Assembly: GCA_963662175.1 (NCBI GenBank)
Contig: OY759214.1
Span: forward strand, 76,706,037-76,770,036
From: Aradus depressus
Lineage: Eukaryota > Arthropoda > Insecta > Hemiptera > Aradidae
Direction of reading: 5' to 3'
DNA length: 64,000 nucleotides
Part shown: positions 1-9,357 of the stretch, in pieces
Position numbering within the stretch: position 1 is the stretch's first letter
Layout of the letters: each line of letters begins with the position of its first letter
Made by a program: the position numbers and the translations under genes
Notes under the pieces: generated by a model
What the model was told of the DNA's origin: nothing
Databases searched by the model: none
What the model saw: the letters and a program-made list of their open reading frames with translations, nothing else

Positions 1-195
1 CCATCATTTAAATTGGAAACTAGGTAGGATCCGTTCCCTTTTTGCCTTTGGCATCCTCCAAAACCACATAAATGATTCTTTCTCAATTTTAATCTATTTA
101 AAATTTCATCAGCACTAAAATTAACTGTGGGCAGTAGAATGTTCTTTAGTAATTAACTTTCCAACTTTTTAGTCCTGTTTGATTCTAATATAGTT

Positions 196-380
196 AGTTG
201 TTGGGATTCATGCCCTGGCTTTAGTTACGAGGTCATATCGCCTACTACCAGAACGCTCATTCGTCACCCTGGTGGACATGAGCCCAGTCCTTCAGATAGG
301 ACACCGTGCTTTACCATCTCCCAGATAGAAAACCTAACGGCTTCGGCTGGGTTTCGAACCTCTGAGCTACCGGCACCCTG
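196..380 (-). repeat. SINE1 copy, internally deleted
   Basis: Minus-strand SINE1. The 3' part (reverse complement of TCATGCCCTGGCTTTAGTTA) is joined to the tRNA-like head (B-box region GGTTTCGAACC in complement, ending in GGCACCC). Most of the middle core between the CATGAGCCC motif and the CACGCCGTCC motif is missing. Confidence 0.85.
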
Positions 381-629
381 AAAAGGTTAACTTGATCTGA
401 GTCAAATTTGAAATCGATCAAAAAAAACCTTTTTTATAATAAACTAAAAAAAGTAATAATTTTAAACGTATTTTTTTTTTGATAGATTTCGAATTGAACT
501 TATTTTGCATTAGATTTGCGCTCATTAAAAATTAATTTTTCTAAATATAACAATTATTAGAAAGACCTTTCATGCTGTCTCAAGGTCCTAGGTTAGGATA
601 AGAAATATAATATTCTTCACTATCCATTA

Positions 630-786
630 GTTAGTTATTGTGGCTCTTGCCTGAGCTCTAACTATAGCTATGATAATTATCTATTATTAAGAGTAGGGTA
701 TTTAACGACATCGTACATCCCATCCGAAGGACGACGTGCTCATAGTTTTTTTACCTCCCAGATAAGGGCTAGGTTTCGAACGATGG
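630..786 (-). repeat. SINE1 copy, degenerate
   Basis: Minus-strand SINE1 fragment with recognisable tail (GTTAGTTATTGTGGCTC), the CATCCGAAGGACGACGTGCTC core and CTCCCAGATAA. The head is lost. It abuts the left end of a MITE. Confidence 0.75.
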
Positions 787-1055
787 TAGAGTCCCGCTAA
801 TCTGGACTAGATGGGACCGGACACCGTCCGGATCACCGAAAAGTCCGGATTAAACGGAATTTGCTGTAAACTGCACTTGATAAACATTATAAATATTTTT
901 TTAAATATTTAGCGCTCCGTCTTTGAGTTATTTTCGTACTTACCGCTCGCTAAATTAAATTTTTAGTTTACTAAATTTTAGTTATTATTATTTTTTAATC
1001 TCGTCCGGATTAACTGGATGTCTGGATAATCGGTGTCCGGATTAGCGAGACTCTA
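787..1055. mobile_element. pogo/Tigger-like MITE
   Basis: About 269 bp bounded by 21-bp terminal inverted repeats: TAGAGTCCCGCTAATCTGGAC at 787-807 and its complement at 1035-1055, with two mismatches. The flanking TA dinucleotides fit the TA target duplication of the Tc1/mariner/pogo group. There is no reading frame inside. Internal copies of the TCCGGATTAA motif near 845 and 1012 suggest sub-terminal repeats. Assignment to pogo/Tigger is by TIR resemblance only. Confidence 0.6.
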
Positions 1056-1680
1056 TTGTAATTCAAAATCGTTAAATACATGATAGTTTTCTGAGATCCA
1101 TAAAACTTATAATATTTTGTCATCAATGATAACCTCAGGTAAAAGAGTGCAATTAAAAAGTAATTTCAAATCTACAAAAACTCTTTAATTAGATGACAGC
1201 TCTTAAAATTTTCATTACTGAAAAAAAAAAAAATGTTCAACTTGAGAAATAAAATGGGAGAGTGCTTTTAGCGAAGATTAAAGTGAGACTTGCTGGCCTG
1301 AGATAAGGCCCAGGACGCAATTAAGAGAGTATTGAATGAGGACTCGTAAAGAGTCGCAGTACTTGAGGTAACCTCTGAAATGGGCTGCGGGGATCGAACT
1401 ATAGTATTCTAGCCAGTCGCAACAAGAACCTGTAGTTAAACGTACAGCTGAGGTTACAATTCTTCTCCATGAAAAAAGTCCCCAGGATATAATTGAAGGA
1501 GAAGGAGTAGAGCAGGGGAGGAGAATGACTTGTAAAAACGTGGTGGGCATGATAAAATGTCTTACTCCCCCCACCATCTCATGAAACTGTGACGAAAAAG
1601 TGAACAGATGAACATCCTGTGCAGCAAAGGTAATATACTCCCGAACTAAGTTGCGGAGGGGATAAATAGGTTTCTCCGTG
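1056..1680. other. unassigned spacer
   Basis: AT-rich DNA with a 12-A run near 1220. A 99-codon open frame on the minus strand (1278-1577) has no recognisable domain and no conserved-looking composition. Nothing supportable seen. Confidence 0.5.
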
Positions 1681-1823
1681 ACTGACTAGCTCTGACGGCG
1701 ACTTTAGTTCGTTGTCGTGTTACGTTACTGATGTCTAACGATGTTCAAAGCAATTCTAGCAAGTGTTGTGAAAATTCGTTTTGAATTATTGTGCAAAGAT
1801 CCAAACTAACTTTGAAAAAAAAA
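1681..1823 (+). repeat. dispersed repeat R-D, left half, split by a LINE
   Basis: Matches 19079-19215 (shared CTTCGTTGTCGTGTTA, AATTCTAGCAAGTGTTGT). The right half resumes at about 2327-2440 (AAGTGAGGTGTAAAATGATTT against AAGTAAGCTGTAAAATAATTT near 19222). The copy at 19079-19340 is uninterrupted, so the LINE at 1827-2326 landed inside this repeat. Confidence 0.65.
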
Positions 1824-1826
1824 TGA

Positions 1827-2168
1827 CTTATATACAACGCAATACTCAAACCTATGTGGACTTACGGACTTGACCTCTGGGGTTCTGCCAAGGCTTCCAA
1901 TCTCCAGCGCGTCCAATCCCTTCAATCGAAAATCTTTCGTACAATAGCCAATGCTCCTTACTACGTCTCCAACAAAACTCTTCACACTGACCTTAACGTA
2001 CCTTTTGTCACTGAAGTCGCTAAATCCAAATATAAAAAATTATTTTCCCTTCTTAGTTCCCACAATAATCCTCTAGTCCGTGCCCTCCATTCTGCCATAC
2101 TTCCTCAACGATTGCTTAAGCGACAATGGCCTAGAGACCTCCTGAACAGGATCAGTGACAGTGATTAG
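1827..2168 (+). pseudogene. C terminus of jockey-like reverse transcriptase (ORF2p)
   Basis: The open frame starts just after a TGA at 1824, so the ATG at 1854 is not the true start. The peptide has the jockey-clade tail following the RT thumb: the ILKPMWTYGLDLWGSA block, then LQSKIFRTIANAPYYVSN, and ends with the RQWPRDLL motif. The RT catalytic region and the N-terminal endonuclease are absent, so the fragment has no enzymatic role. The relic at 45505-46141 (minus) ends with the same motifs (SKILRKIANAP, RRHWPRDL) and belongs to the same or a close family. Confidence 0.8.
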
Positions 2169-2326
2169 CTACAAATAAGAGAAAAACAATGACTAGGGAG
2201 TGTCACCATTGGGTGATTTCTTCCCTCATGACATTTTGACATTGCCATCACCTCTTTATTAGCACATTTGCTAGTTGTATTTATTTGTATACAGTTGTAA
2301 ATAGCTATTTGTAAAAAAAAAAAAAA
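1827..2326 (+). mobile_element. Jockey-clade LINE, 5'-truncated 3' end
   Basis: A 500-bp remnant: the last 114 coding positions of a LINE ORF2, stop at 2166-2168, a short 3' UTR and a poly(A) run ending at 2326. This is the usual product of 5'-truncated target-primed reverse transcription. It lies within repeat R-D. A short TAACTTT match flanks it but is too weak to call a target duplication. Confidence 0.8.
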
Positions 2327-2460
2327 ATATTATAACTTTTAAGCAATAAGTGAGGTGTAAAATGATTTCTAAAGTTATTACGGATTTTCGAATTATGATT
2401 ACATTTTAATTACACGGCTATCGTATGTACTGGCAAAATTTAATTGTAACAAATAAATTA

Positions 2461-2811
2461 GGTTAGGTTTGGTTAGGTTTCATGACTCATGCCCGGGCTT
2501 TAACTACGAGGTCATATCGCCTACTACCAGAGCGCTCTATCGTCACTCTGGTGGACATGAGCCCGACTCTACTGTGGGAGTCCTAAATTTTGCCTACCCT
2601 AAATTTTTATTCACCTAGGGCAGGGGTCTTTAACGAGTACCTGACATCGTACAGGCTCGGGACCATCGCTTAACGTCCCATCCGAAGGACGGCGTGCTTA
2701 AGTTTATTTTACCTCCCAGATAAAATAAACTAAGGGCCTCGGTCGGGCTACGAACCCACAACCTTGAGCTCAGAAGTCAAGCACGCATACCACTGAGCTA
2801 CCGGCGCCCTC
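2461..2811 (-). mobile_element. full-length SINE1 with target-site duplication
   Basis: Complete minus-strand SINE1. The head at the right end has A box TAGCTCAGTGG and B box GGTTCGTAGCC (one variant), followed by the core. The tail at the left end reads AAACCTAACCAAACCTAACC in SINE orientation. A perfect 12-bp duplication, ACAAATAAATTA, flanks it at 2449-2460 and 2812-2823. RNA polymerase III transcription from the internal promoter and LINE-mediated insertion are inferred from the family type. Confidence 0.93.
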
Positions 2812-3129
2812 ACAAATAAATTAATACATACTCAATTTGGAGATGTATTCATATTAAACAGAACACAAAATTACATAACGTAATATATCTGATATGCGAA
2901 TGAACAGGATGTTTTTGACGTGTTACTTATATTAATTAATGTATATATAATTAATTTAAGTAATAAGCCAATTGCATTAATTTTATAAAAAAAATTAATT
3001 GAACAAATGAAATGTAATATTAAAAAATGTTGCTATTGAAATTTGTGAACACACGCACACATACACAACAGGAAGCATATTGTGATAGTTTCTGAGAGAA
3101 CAATATTTTTTCTAGGATTTCAAAATTGT

Positions 3130-3445
3130 TTTCCCTTTGTGCTTTGTAAAGACTTTTTGCTCACTGTCAGTTCCCAGAAAATCGAAAGATGTCGTCCTTA
3201 GAGGGTTCTGGATACACATATAACATTTCATGTCAATACATTCATTTTATCGGTAGTTTTCGTGTTCATAGACGCATAGACAAACAGACATTTTTTTTTT
3301 CATATTTCAAATTTGGAGGTCACATAAAATTCCGTTGAAAACGCATCAAATGTTTATAAGATTACATAACTCCCCCTATACTACATATTGCTGGGGATGC
3401 AAAATTGGAATCAAAAAATGTTTATAAATCAAGTTTATTTAAACA
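3130..3445 (+). repeat. dispersed repeat R-A
   Basis: Shares with 28751-29130, 31020-31405, 55190-55520 and 57160-57545 the series: CATATAACATTTCATGTCAATACATTCATTTTATCGG, then a CATAGACGCATAGACAAACAGAC stretch, then GTTGAAAACGCATCAAATG, then TAACTCCCCCTATACT. A second end of the same type (ACTTCCCCTATACTTC) sits at about 3550-3590. Superfamily unknown; no coding capacity. Confidence 0.65.
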
Positions 3446-3750
3446 ATTATTTATTTAAAAAGTAACGAAGCTTTGAGCACGCCATCCTTCGGAAGGGGCA
3501 TTAATGATGTTAGCTACTCGTAATGACCCCTCGGAATTTTCGACCGATTACATAACTTCCCCTATACTTCATATAACTGGGGAAGTAAAAATAGTGTGCA
3601 AATATAATAAAATGTTTATTAACAAAAATTGAACACAACTATAATTAAAAATCAGTTCAGCAGTTTATTTAATATATTATATATATTGGGAGGGAAGGTG
3701 TTTACACCTAGGGACCTAAGCATACAATCCTCATATCCCTTCCCTGTTAG

Positions 3751-3860
3751 CTCTACTGTGGGAATCCTAAATTTTTACCCAGGTTAAGTTACCTAAAACG
3801 TAAGGGGTCTTTAACGACTAACTGACATCGCACTCGGGACCCACCTCCAAGATACTTCCC
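3751..3860 (-). repeat. SINE1 core fragment
   Basis: Minus-strand SINE1 core (CTACTGTGGGAATCCTAAATTTT, GGGGTCTTTAACGA, TGACATCGCA). Head and tail are missing. Confidence 0.75.
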
Positions 3861-3871
3861 TAAAAATTCTT

Positions 3872-3874
<3 letters not shown>

Positions 3875-3953
<79 letters not shown>
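3875..3953. repeat. (CT)n(TA)n compound microsatellite
   Basis: A CT dinucleotide run passes directly into a TA run. Confidence 0.97.
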
Positions 3954-3955
<2 letters not shown>

Positions 3956-3984
3956 TACGGGAAATTTGAAAGATTATCAGTCAG

Positions 3985-4268
3985 TTAGTTGTTTTGACTT
4001 CTGCCCGGTCTTTAATTTCGAGGTCATATCGCCTATTACCAAAATGCTCTATCGTCACTTTGGTGGACGTAACCTCCACTCTACACTCTTTAAAGATTAC
4101 CTGACATCGCACAGGCTCGGGACCATCGCTTAGCGACTCATCTGAAGAACGGCGTGCTCAAATTCTTTACCTCTCAGATAAAAAAATCTAAAAGCTTCGG
4201 CCAGGTTTTGAATCGGCGATCTTGAGCTCAGTAGGCTAGCACGCTACCTCTGAGCTATAGACGCCCTC
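3985..4268 (-). repeat. SINE1 copy, near full length, diverged
   Basis: Minus-strand copy from the tail (GTTAGTTGTTTTGACTTCTGCCC) to the head (GAGCTATAGACGCCCTC), with an internal deletion in the TAAATTTTTATTCACC region. Old subfamily tail of AACTAAC type. Confidence 0.85.
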
Positions 4269-4636
4269 AGCAAGTCTCATTTATTCGGACAAGCAGACTT
4301 ACAAAAGAAAGAGTCTCATTTATCCGGACAAGCAGGGGAATGGGGGAAGATGATATGAAATGCGTAACAAAATGACAGACACAACACAGATTTTATAAGA
4401 TAAAATATGAGAGACCTATAATAACGGAAGAAGCCCTCCCACGATGACAGCTCCCGTCAAATGTATCCTGATATCAACATGATGTACTGTTCATGTATTC
4501 CATATTTTTCCCCTGTTCAAACATATTGTACATTTTTTTTTTTCTCCCTCTTTTGCTGTGTTGAGAACGTAATCAGAAATAGAATGACACATGTGTGCAG
4601 AATTATGATTTAGGAACCCAGTTTGCAATACAAATT
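4269..4636. other. unassigned spacer
   Basis: A short near-duplicate (AGTCTCATTTATTCGGACAAGCAG at 4271 and AGTCTCATTTATCCGGACAAGCAG at 4311) is the only structure seen. No genes. Confidence 0.45.
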
Positions 4637-4797
4637 ATTGTGAGATTCCTAAATTGTACCTACCTATCTTTAATTAGGGTCCCTCATCGAGTAACTGACA
4701 TCGCACATGTTCGCAACCTCCATTAGACCTTGAGCAAGTCTCCAAAGGATGGTGTGCTCACGGTTTTGTTCTTAACTCTCAGATAAAAAACCTAAGG
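4637..4797 (-). repeat. SINE1 core fragment
   Basis: Minus-strand core motifs GAGATTCCTAAATTGT, CTGACATCGCAC, GGATGGTGTGCTC and CTCAGATAAAAAACCTAAGG. Both ends lost. Confidence 0.7.
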
Positions 4798-4850
4798 GAA
4801 AGAAAACGCTGTCTCTGCAAAATTGCCTAACTATCGCAGAAAAGGGACTT

Positions 4851-4980
4851 CATATATATATATATCAGATTCACTGTAGTGTGTGGGTGTTTTACGTTTA
4901 TGATTTACAGTTTATTTTATAAATAACATAAGTTATAATATATAAGTTACTCCCGGGCAACGCCGGGTGAGCCCGCTAGA
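4851..4980 (+). other. possible Helitron-like 3' end (hairpin + CTAG)
   Basis: A GC-rich hairpin CCCGG-GCAACG-CCGGG (4952-4967) stands out in AT-rich DNA and is followed nine bases later by CTAG (4976-4979). This is the hairpin-then-CTRR layout of Helitron 3' termini. A related block in the other orientation, CTAGCAGGCTACCC, is at 32051. Both are next to TA repeats. No Rep/helicase and no 5' TC end were found, so this may be only a conserved tip of another repeat. Confidence 0.3.
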
Positions 4981-5600
4981 CATTACAATTTATTCTCACT
5001 TTCATGAAAAATAAATATTTATGCTGTTTAATTTACCAGACTTCTGTGAAACATAAAGTACAATTAGATAAGATTTTTATACAAAATGGATCGTATGAAT
5101 AGATTTAGATAACGGGGTCACAGTTTCCATTTTTCCCTGATAAACACCAACATACATACGTCACACCTAATATACGGTCAGAGATAAAAATATAATTCAA
5201 CCTCTTCATTTTCATTGTTCCACACAATGTTGTTTTCCGATTGTGAAAATACTTTTTCGTATACATATATAAGTATACTATATTAGGTACACACAATAAA
5301 GAAAATTCCCCGAAAAATCATCAGATTGGAGAAGTTTTTGCACAGTTTCAATCATCATAGTTCCATCTATTCGAAGTATAGGATAAATTATGTAGTCAAT
5401 AGAAATTCGATGTTCAGTTTTCTACAGAATTTCATGATTTCCAACTCCAACTCTTCAGGTTCTCTAAAGCATCCTAGACTTCATGGCAGGAGGGTGGCAG
5501 CTTATTCTCGCCCAGGGTTCCACATCCTGTGGGAGCGGTTAGATCTGCTGACTATCACTCAGGAAGTCTCCATTCTTATCCTTGCAGCATTCGGAGCTTT
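4981..5600. other. unassigned spacer
   Basis: AT-rich up to about 5440, then higher GC leading into the LINE relic. Open frames here (5105-5296 minus, start of 5326-5880 plus) show no domain. Confidence 0.4.
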
Positions 5601-5627
5601 CAGCTCTTTTAAAGGTCGTTCACCTTC

Positions 5628-5880
5628 TTATAGAGTGTCCTCTCCTTCAGCTTCTTGGTCTTCCGTCTCTAGAAGTGTGCGCGTTTCTTCGCACTGTGAA
5701 GCCTTTTCTCTTCTCAGTCTCTCGTACTCCTCATGGGACCCTCTGGTAAACCAAATCTGTACGAGAAGCCTACAGGCCGCGTTCTTCCTTGGCGTGACCT
5801 CCTCATACTCTACGGCGAATCAGTCATTCCTTTTTTTCACCAACGATTCACTTCTTTTGGGTCTACTCGTGACTTTGTAA
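5628..5880 (-). pseudogene. LINE ORF2 linker relic
   Basis: On the minus strand one frame reads KKRND-stop-FAVEYEEVTPRKNAA, then SHEEYERLRREK, and ends at a TAA (5628-5630). This resembles the region between endonuclease and RT of craft/jockey-type LINEs, where a WFDEEC block is followed by a KNEAR block and EYxxLRREA. The in-frame TGA falls where that family has the tryptophan of WF. The larger plus-strand frame over the same DNA looks like its shadow. The family assignment rests on pattern resemblance only. Confidence 0.45.
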
Positions 5881-6174
5881 ATACAGAATTACTCGCCCAA
5901 AAAAAATCTTCACAACTCAAAATGTGAGGAGAAAACGCACAACTGCATTTATAGAACTAATAAAAATCACTCAACTCAAAAAGAAACAACTACTTAAATT
6001 TTGAAAAATCAATTCACAACAAAATACTAAAAAAAATGGAACAAATTAAGAATGATTTACATCTCACGAACTGTTTTATTGTTCACTAACTTAATTCACA
6101 AAACAGCTGACTAACCGATAAGCAATCTCTCAAATTTCCGGTGTATAAAGAATTTCTATGGATGAATCCTCATT

Positions 6175-6440
6175 AAAAAGTAAAGAAAAAACGCATGTTT
6201 TAATAAAAAATAATGTCTATTTCACAAAAATATATAATATGGGAGTACTTTCGCTATTGCTACCATGTTGCCACTGCAGTATTTGTTAAGTCGTGGCTGA
6301 AGATGGTAGCAATACCAAAAGTACTCCCATATTATATATATTTGTGAAATAGACATTATTTTTTTTTTTTAAAGATACGTTTTTTCTTTACTTTTATTGT
6401 TTCACAATATCTCTGCAAAAAATGTTAACTATCATTGAAA
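6175..6440 (+). mobile_element. PLE-derived inverted-repeat mini-element
   Basis: Arms of about 95 bp at 6173-6266 and 6303-6398 are inverted copies and share GTCTATTTCACAAA and AATATGGGAGTACTTT. A one-sided extension follows (TTCACAATATCTCTGCAAAAAATG). A hammerhead-like core begins at 6297: CTGAAGA, stem GGTA, loop GCAA, stem TACC. The GAAA that should follow is AAAA, so it is probably inactive. CCTCATT at 6168-6174 and 6441-6447 may be a target duplication. Same family as 39020-39215, 53420-53694 and 57555-58100. Confidence 0.65.
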
Positions 6441-6475
6441 CCTCATTGTTCAGATACTAATTACAGATAAATAAT

Positions 6476-6736
6476 TTGATACAGAGTTACCATGTACTTG
6501 AATGTGGAATGTCTGTGAAAATGCATTACTTGTTTTCTCATATTGACTTCTTTAGGCCAAATTTAGGAGCTGTAACCGAGGAACACGGTGAACGCTTTCA
6601 CCAAGACATTCACTGCATGGAAATGTATCAGGGACGTTGGGACTGTGCTATGATGGGAGACTATGTATGGCGTACAGTGCGTGCAGTGGGGTCAGAAAAT
6701 CATAAGAGGAAAGGCCGTTCTTATGTACATTGTTAA
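6476..6736 (+). CDS. C terminus of a multicopy arthropod protein, unknown function
   Basis: An intact 86-codon frame. Its blocks MSVKMHYLFSHIDFF, NLGAVTEEHGERFHQDI and YQGRWDCAMMGDYVW resemble a family found in many copies in arthropod genomes (typically LGAVSDEHGERFHQDI ... QGRWxxxMMADYCW). I recall these only as uncharacterised, probably transposon-linked proteins. The copy lacks an N-terminal part and lies 35 bp after a PLE mini-element. ATTAAATAAACA near 6846 could serve as a polyadenylation signal. The upstream frame is closed by stops, so this is likely the 3' end of a truncated copy or a terminal exon. Function should not be inferred. Confidence 0.5.
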   Translation: MIQSYHVLECGMSVKMHYLFSHIDFFRPNLGAVTEEHGERFHQDIHCMEMYQGRWDCAMMGDYVWRTVRAVGSENHKRKGRSYVHC

Positions 6737-6739
6737 AGA

Positions 6740-7089
6740 CACTATTGTTGTATGAAGATTCATTGTTATTCAATATTTTTGCTCTTATTCCTACCAATTC
6801 TTGAGATACTGTATGTTAGATTTCTTCTATAGGACTCTAGTTATATTAAATAAACATGTAATATTAGTAGCTTTTAAGAAAATTGAAAAATTTATTATCA
6901 CAGCCAAAATATTGACGGTTAAGAAAAACAACTCGTATATTCATAATCAGCATCATCAAATTAAGCAATAAACGCTAAAAAACTATGATAAACAAAAACT
7001 TGGTCAAATTTTGTTACGTAGTTGATACAATTGAACAATATTGTCGGAGTTGTTTAGAAGAAACACAGGCAGGAGATGGCGCCGATACT
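6740..7089. other. unassigned spacer
   Basis: AT-rich. No repeat family or gene recognised. Confidence 0.4.
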
Positions 7090-7397
7090 CCACAGTTAGC
7101 GTAATTTCCTGCTGGGCTCAAGATCGCGTTAGAAACTCGGCCGAAGTCCTTTAGTTTTTTACTTGGGTGGTTGTCTATCGGATGGGGGGTTAAGCGATGG
7201 TCCCGAGCCTGTTCGATGTCAGAAAGGGGTCGTTAAAAACCCCTATTCTAGGTAACTAAACAAGGGTAGGGAAAATGTAGGTCTTCCATAGTTGAGTCGG
7301 GCTCATGTCCCACTAGAGCGACGAAAGAGCTCTCTGGTTGAAGGCAATATGACCTCGTAGTTAAAGCCTGGGCCTAAGTCACAAATAACTAACGGAG
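7090..7397 (+). repeat. SINE1 copy, near full length, diverged
   Basis: Plus-strand SINE1: GGGCTCAAGATCGCG, then GATGGTCCCGAGCCTGT, TCGGGCTCATGTCC, GACCTCGTAGTTAAAGCC and tail AATAACTAAC. The 5'-most A-box part is eroded. Confidence 0.85.
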
Positions 7398-7399
7398 AC

Positions 7400-8562
7400 A
7401 AGTAAAATGATCTCATAACCCTTATTTTCCTTGAATAGCAGGCTATAAGAAAGAAAACAGGCTGGGTAAGGTAAGAATGATGTTGGGATGAAGTGAGGAA
7501 ACAGAGGTTGTGGGGTCAGGCGCCTGATCAATATCGGTTATTATGGAAAACGACTCTATTATACTTACAGATTCAGGGTAAATATATGAGAGAGGGGGCT
7601 AGAAAAACTCGACGCTCCACCCTTTAGGGGGCATAATAGACAATTTCCACCCTTGGAAGATAAGAGCAGTAACGGGGTGGAGTTCATGAGACGGAGGGCA
7701 TCAGTCTTCGGGAAGTGTGCCAGCCAAGTGCCAAGTGCCGCACCCTTTGTTCCAGTCCAGCAATGTGTTGAGCTAATTTCATATTCGGTTCATTCAATCA
7801 GGAACGAATAGGGTGCATGATTTCATGAAATGGAGTCATGTCAGATTAACAGTAAGTAAGAAAAGGATTTATTGAATGACTAAGTTTGGCGTTAAGTCAA
7901 TTGACCCAAATGATATTTTTACATTCCCAGCTAAACGAAATATAGGGAAAGTTATTTAGTCGGTCAGAAATTCGATGCGAAATTTTCAACGAATTTTAAT
8001 GTTCTTTCGGCATTACTTCTTCAGGCATAACTGGGTATATTAATGTTATCCTCAGAATCACGCGGTACATTGAAGCAAAGAAAACCCAAAAGGCCGCATA
8101 TTTCTTATAATGAAATTAAAAATACGCAAAGTGTTTAAAACGCATGTATAGGACGAAATGACAAATAGAAAAAATCATAAAAAAGGTGGAAAAACAAGGC
8201 AAAAAAAAAAAAGGGAGTTGGGCGGTAAAGGGTTATTTTTAATTATACATTTGATGAGGGTATGTTTACCCACTGAGTGACTGGGTCGGATGAAAGGGTC
8301 AATCAGAGGGATGTAGAGGAGGCACAAACAGTGCAGGGGGACACTGCCTGAGGACAGGGACAGAGGGAGAGAGGGGGGGGGGGGGGGGGGCGCAATCATG
8401 AATGCAAACAGGGCTCCCACTCCCCTGGTCCACAGCAAATCTATGCCATGGCAAATCTCACCCTCAAATATGGCAATTTGAATCTGGCCCCCATACATGA
8501 ACAGGTCAATCATTTGAACATGTTTTAGTACACAGGCGAATTTGCCATTAGAACACCTCTTA
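7400..8562. other. unassigned region with a poly-G tract
   Basis: No gene or repeat family recognised. Includes a diverged TCAGAAATTCGATGCGAAATTTTCAACG segment (about 7965, repeat R-B type) and an 18-G run at 8373-8390. The 112-codon minus frame (8175-8513) is low-complexity proline and serine translated from the G run. Confidence 0.45.
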
Positions 8563-8563
8563 T

Positions 8564-8812
8564 CATTAGTTAGTTATTATGACTCATGCCCAGGCTTTAA
8601 CTATGAGGTCATATCGCCATTTTACCAGAGCGCTCTTTCGTCACTCTCTGGTTGGCATGAGCCCGACACTACTGTGAGAGTTCTAAATATTCCTACCTTG
8701 GTTTAGTCACCAGACCCACCTAAGTTTATTCAGTAATTAGGTCTTTAATGAGTCCCATCCGAAGGATGGCGTGCTCAAGGTATTTTCACCTCCCTAATAA
8801 AAGTAATAACCA
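8564..8812 (-). repeat. SINE1 copy lacking the head
   Basis: Minus-strand copy from tail (TTAGTTAGTTATTATGACTCATGCCC) through GAAGGATGGCGTGCTC to CTCCCTAATAAAA. The tRNA-like head is absent. Confidence 0.85.
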
Positions 8813-8877
8813 ATGAAAAGAACACCTTCACCACACACATCCACTCAAGTCATTATAAGGTAATTTTTATTTATTAG

Positions 8878-8883
<6 letters not shown>

Positions 8884-8911
<28 letters not shown>
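8884..8911. repeat. (TA)n microsatellite
   Basis: Perfect TA run. Confidence 0.95.
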
Positions 8912-8913
<2 letters not shown>

Positions 8914-9104
8914 TGCTTTATATAGATTATTTTATTACTACTTTCAAAATTTCTATTTATTTTTATTATTTATTTATTTATTCATTAGTATTATTTTTCT
9001 CTCTTTCATTTATGTTTAAAAAAAAAAGTTGTTTCCACCTCTTTTTCAAGTTATAAAGTATCTTTATATCATTGTCCATAATGTCTAATTTGTTTGCTTA
9101 TATT

Positions 9105-9165
9105 CTTTAGTCCTGAAGAAGTAAATAAATAGTTTTCGAAACGTTAGCCAAATTTTGAATTTTAT
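9105..9165 (+). ncRNA. hammerhead-like core, degenerate
   Basis: CTGAAGA (9113-9119) and CGAAAC (9137-9142) followed by GTTAG have the spacing of the hammerhead core seen in other PLE pseudo-LTRs of this window. The intervening stem II is not convincing, so this is at best a decayed PLE pseudo-LTR remnant. Confidence 0.35.
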
Positions 9166-9284
9166 TTAACTTATTGACAGAACCTCGATTTTCTTCCACA
9201 TAGACTTAACTATATTCAAAAGTTGGAAGTATGTGACAAATGGAGTCAGACGCAGGGGGTAGTGACAAATAACATCAGAAACTA

Positions 9285-9357
9285 GAATAATAATAATTAT
9301 ATTTATTTCCGTTAAACCATAATAATATGGCAATTAATAGGATAAGTCACGAATATA
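9285..9357 (-). repeat. PLE pseudo-LTR family III, part cut off by Tc1
   Basis: TTATTTCCGTTAAACCATAATAATATGGCAATTAATAGGAT matches 39445-39490. The rest of the same repeat continues at 11009, on the other side of the Tc1 element. Confidence 0.65.

Noticed and set aside
5326..5880. 184-codon plus-strand frame
   Set aside because: Serine-rich and without a domain. The opposite strand shows a LINE-like peptide, so this frame looks like its shadow.
8175..8513. 112-codon minus-strand frame
   Set aside because: Low-complexity proline/serine sequence produced by an 18-G tract.
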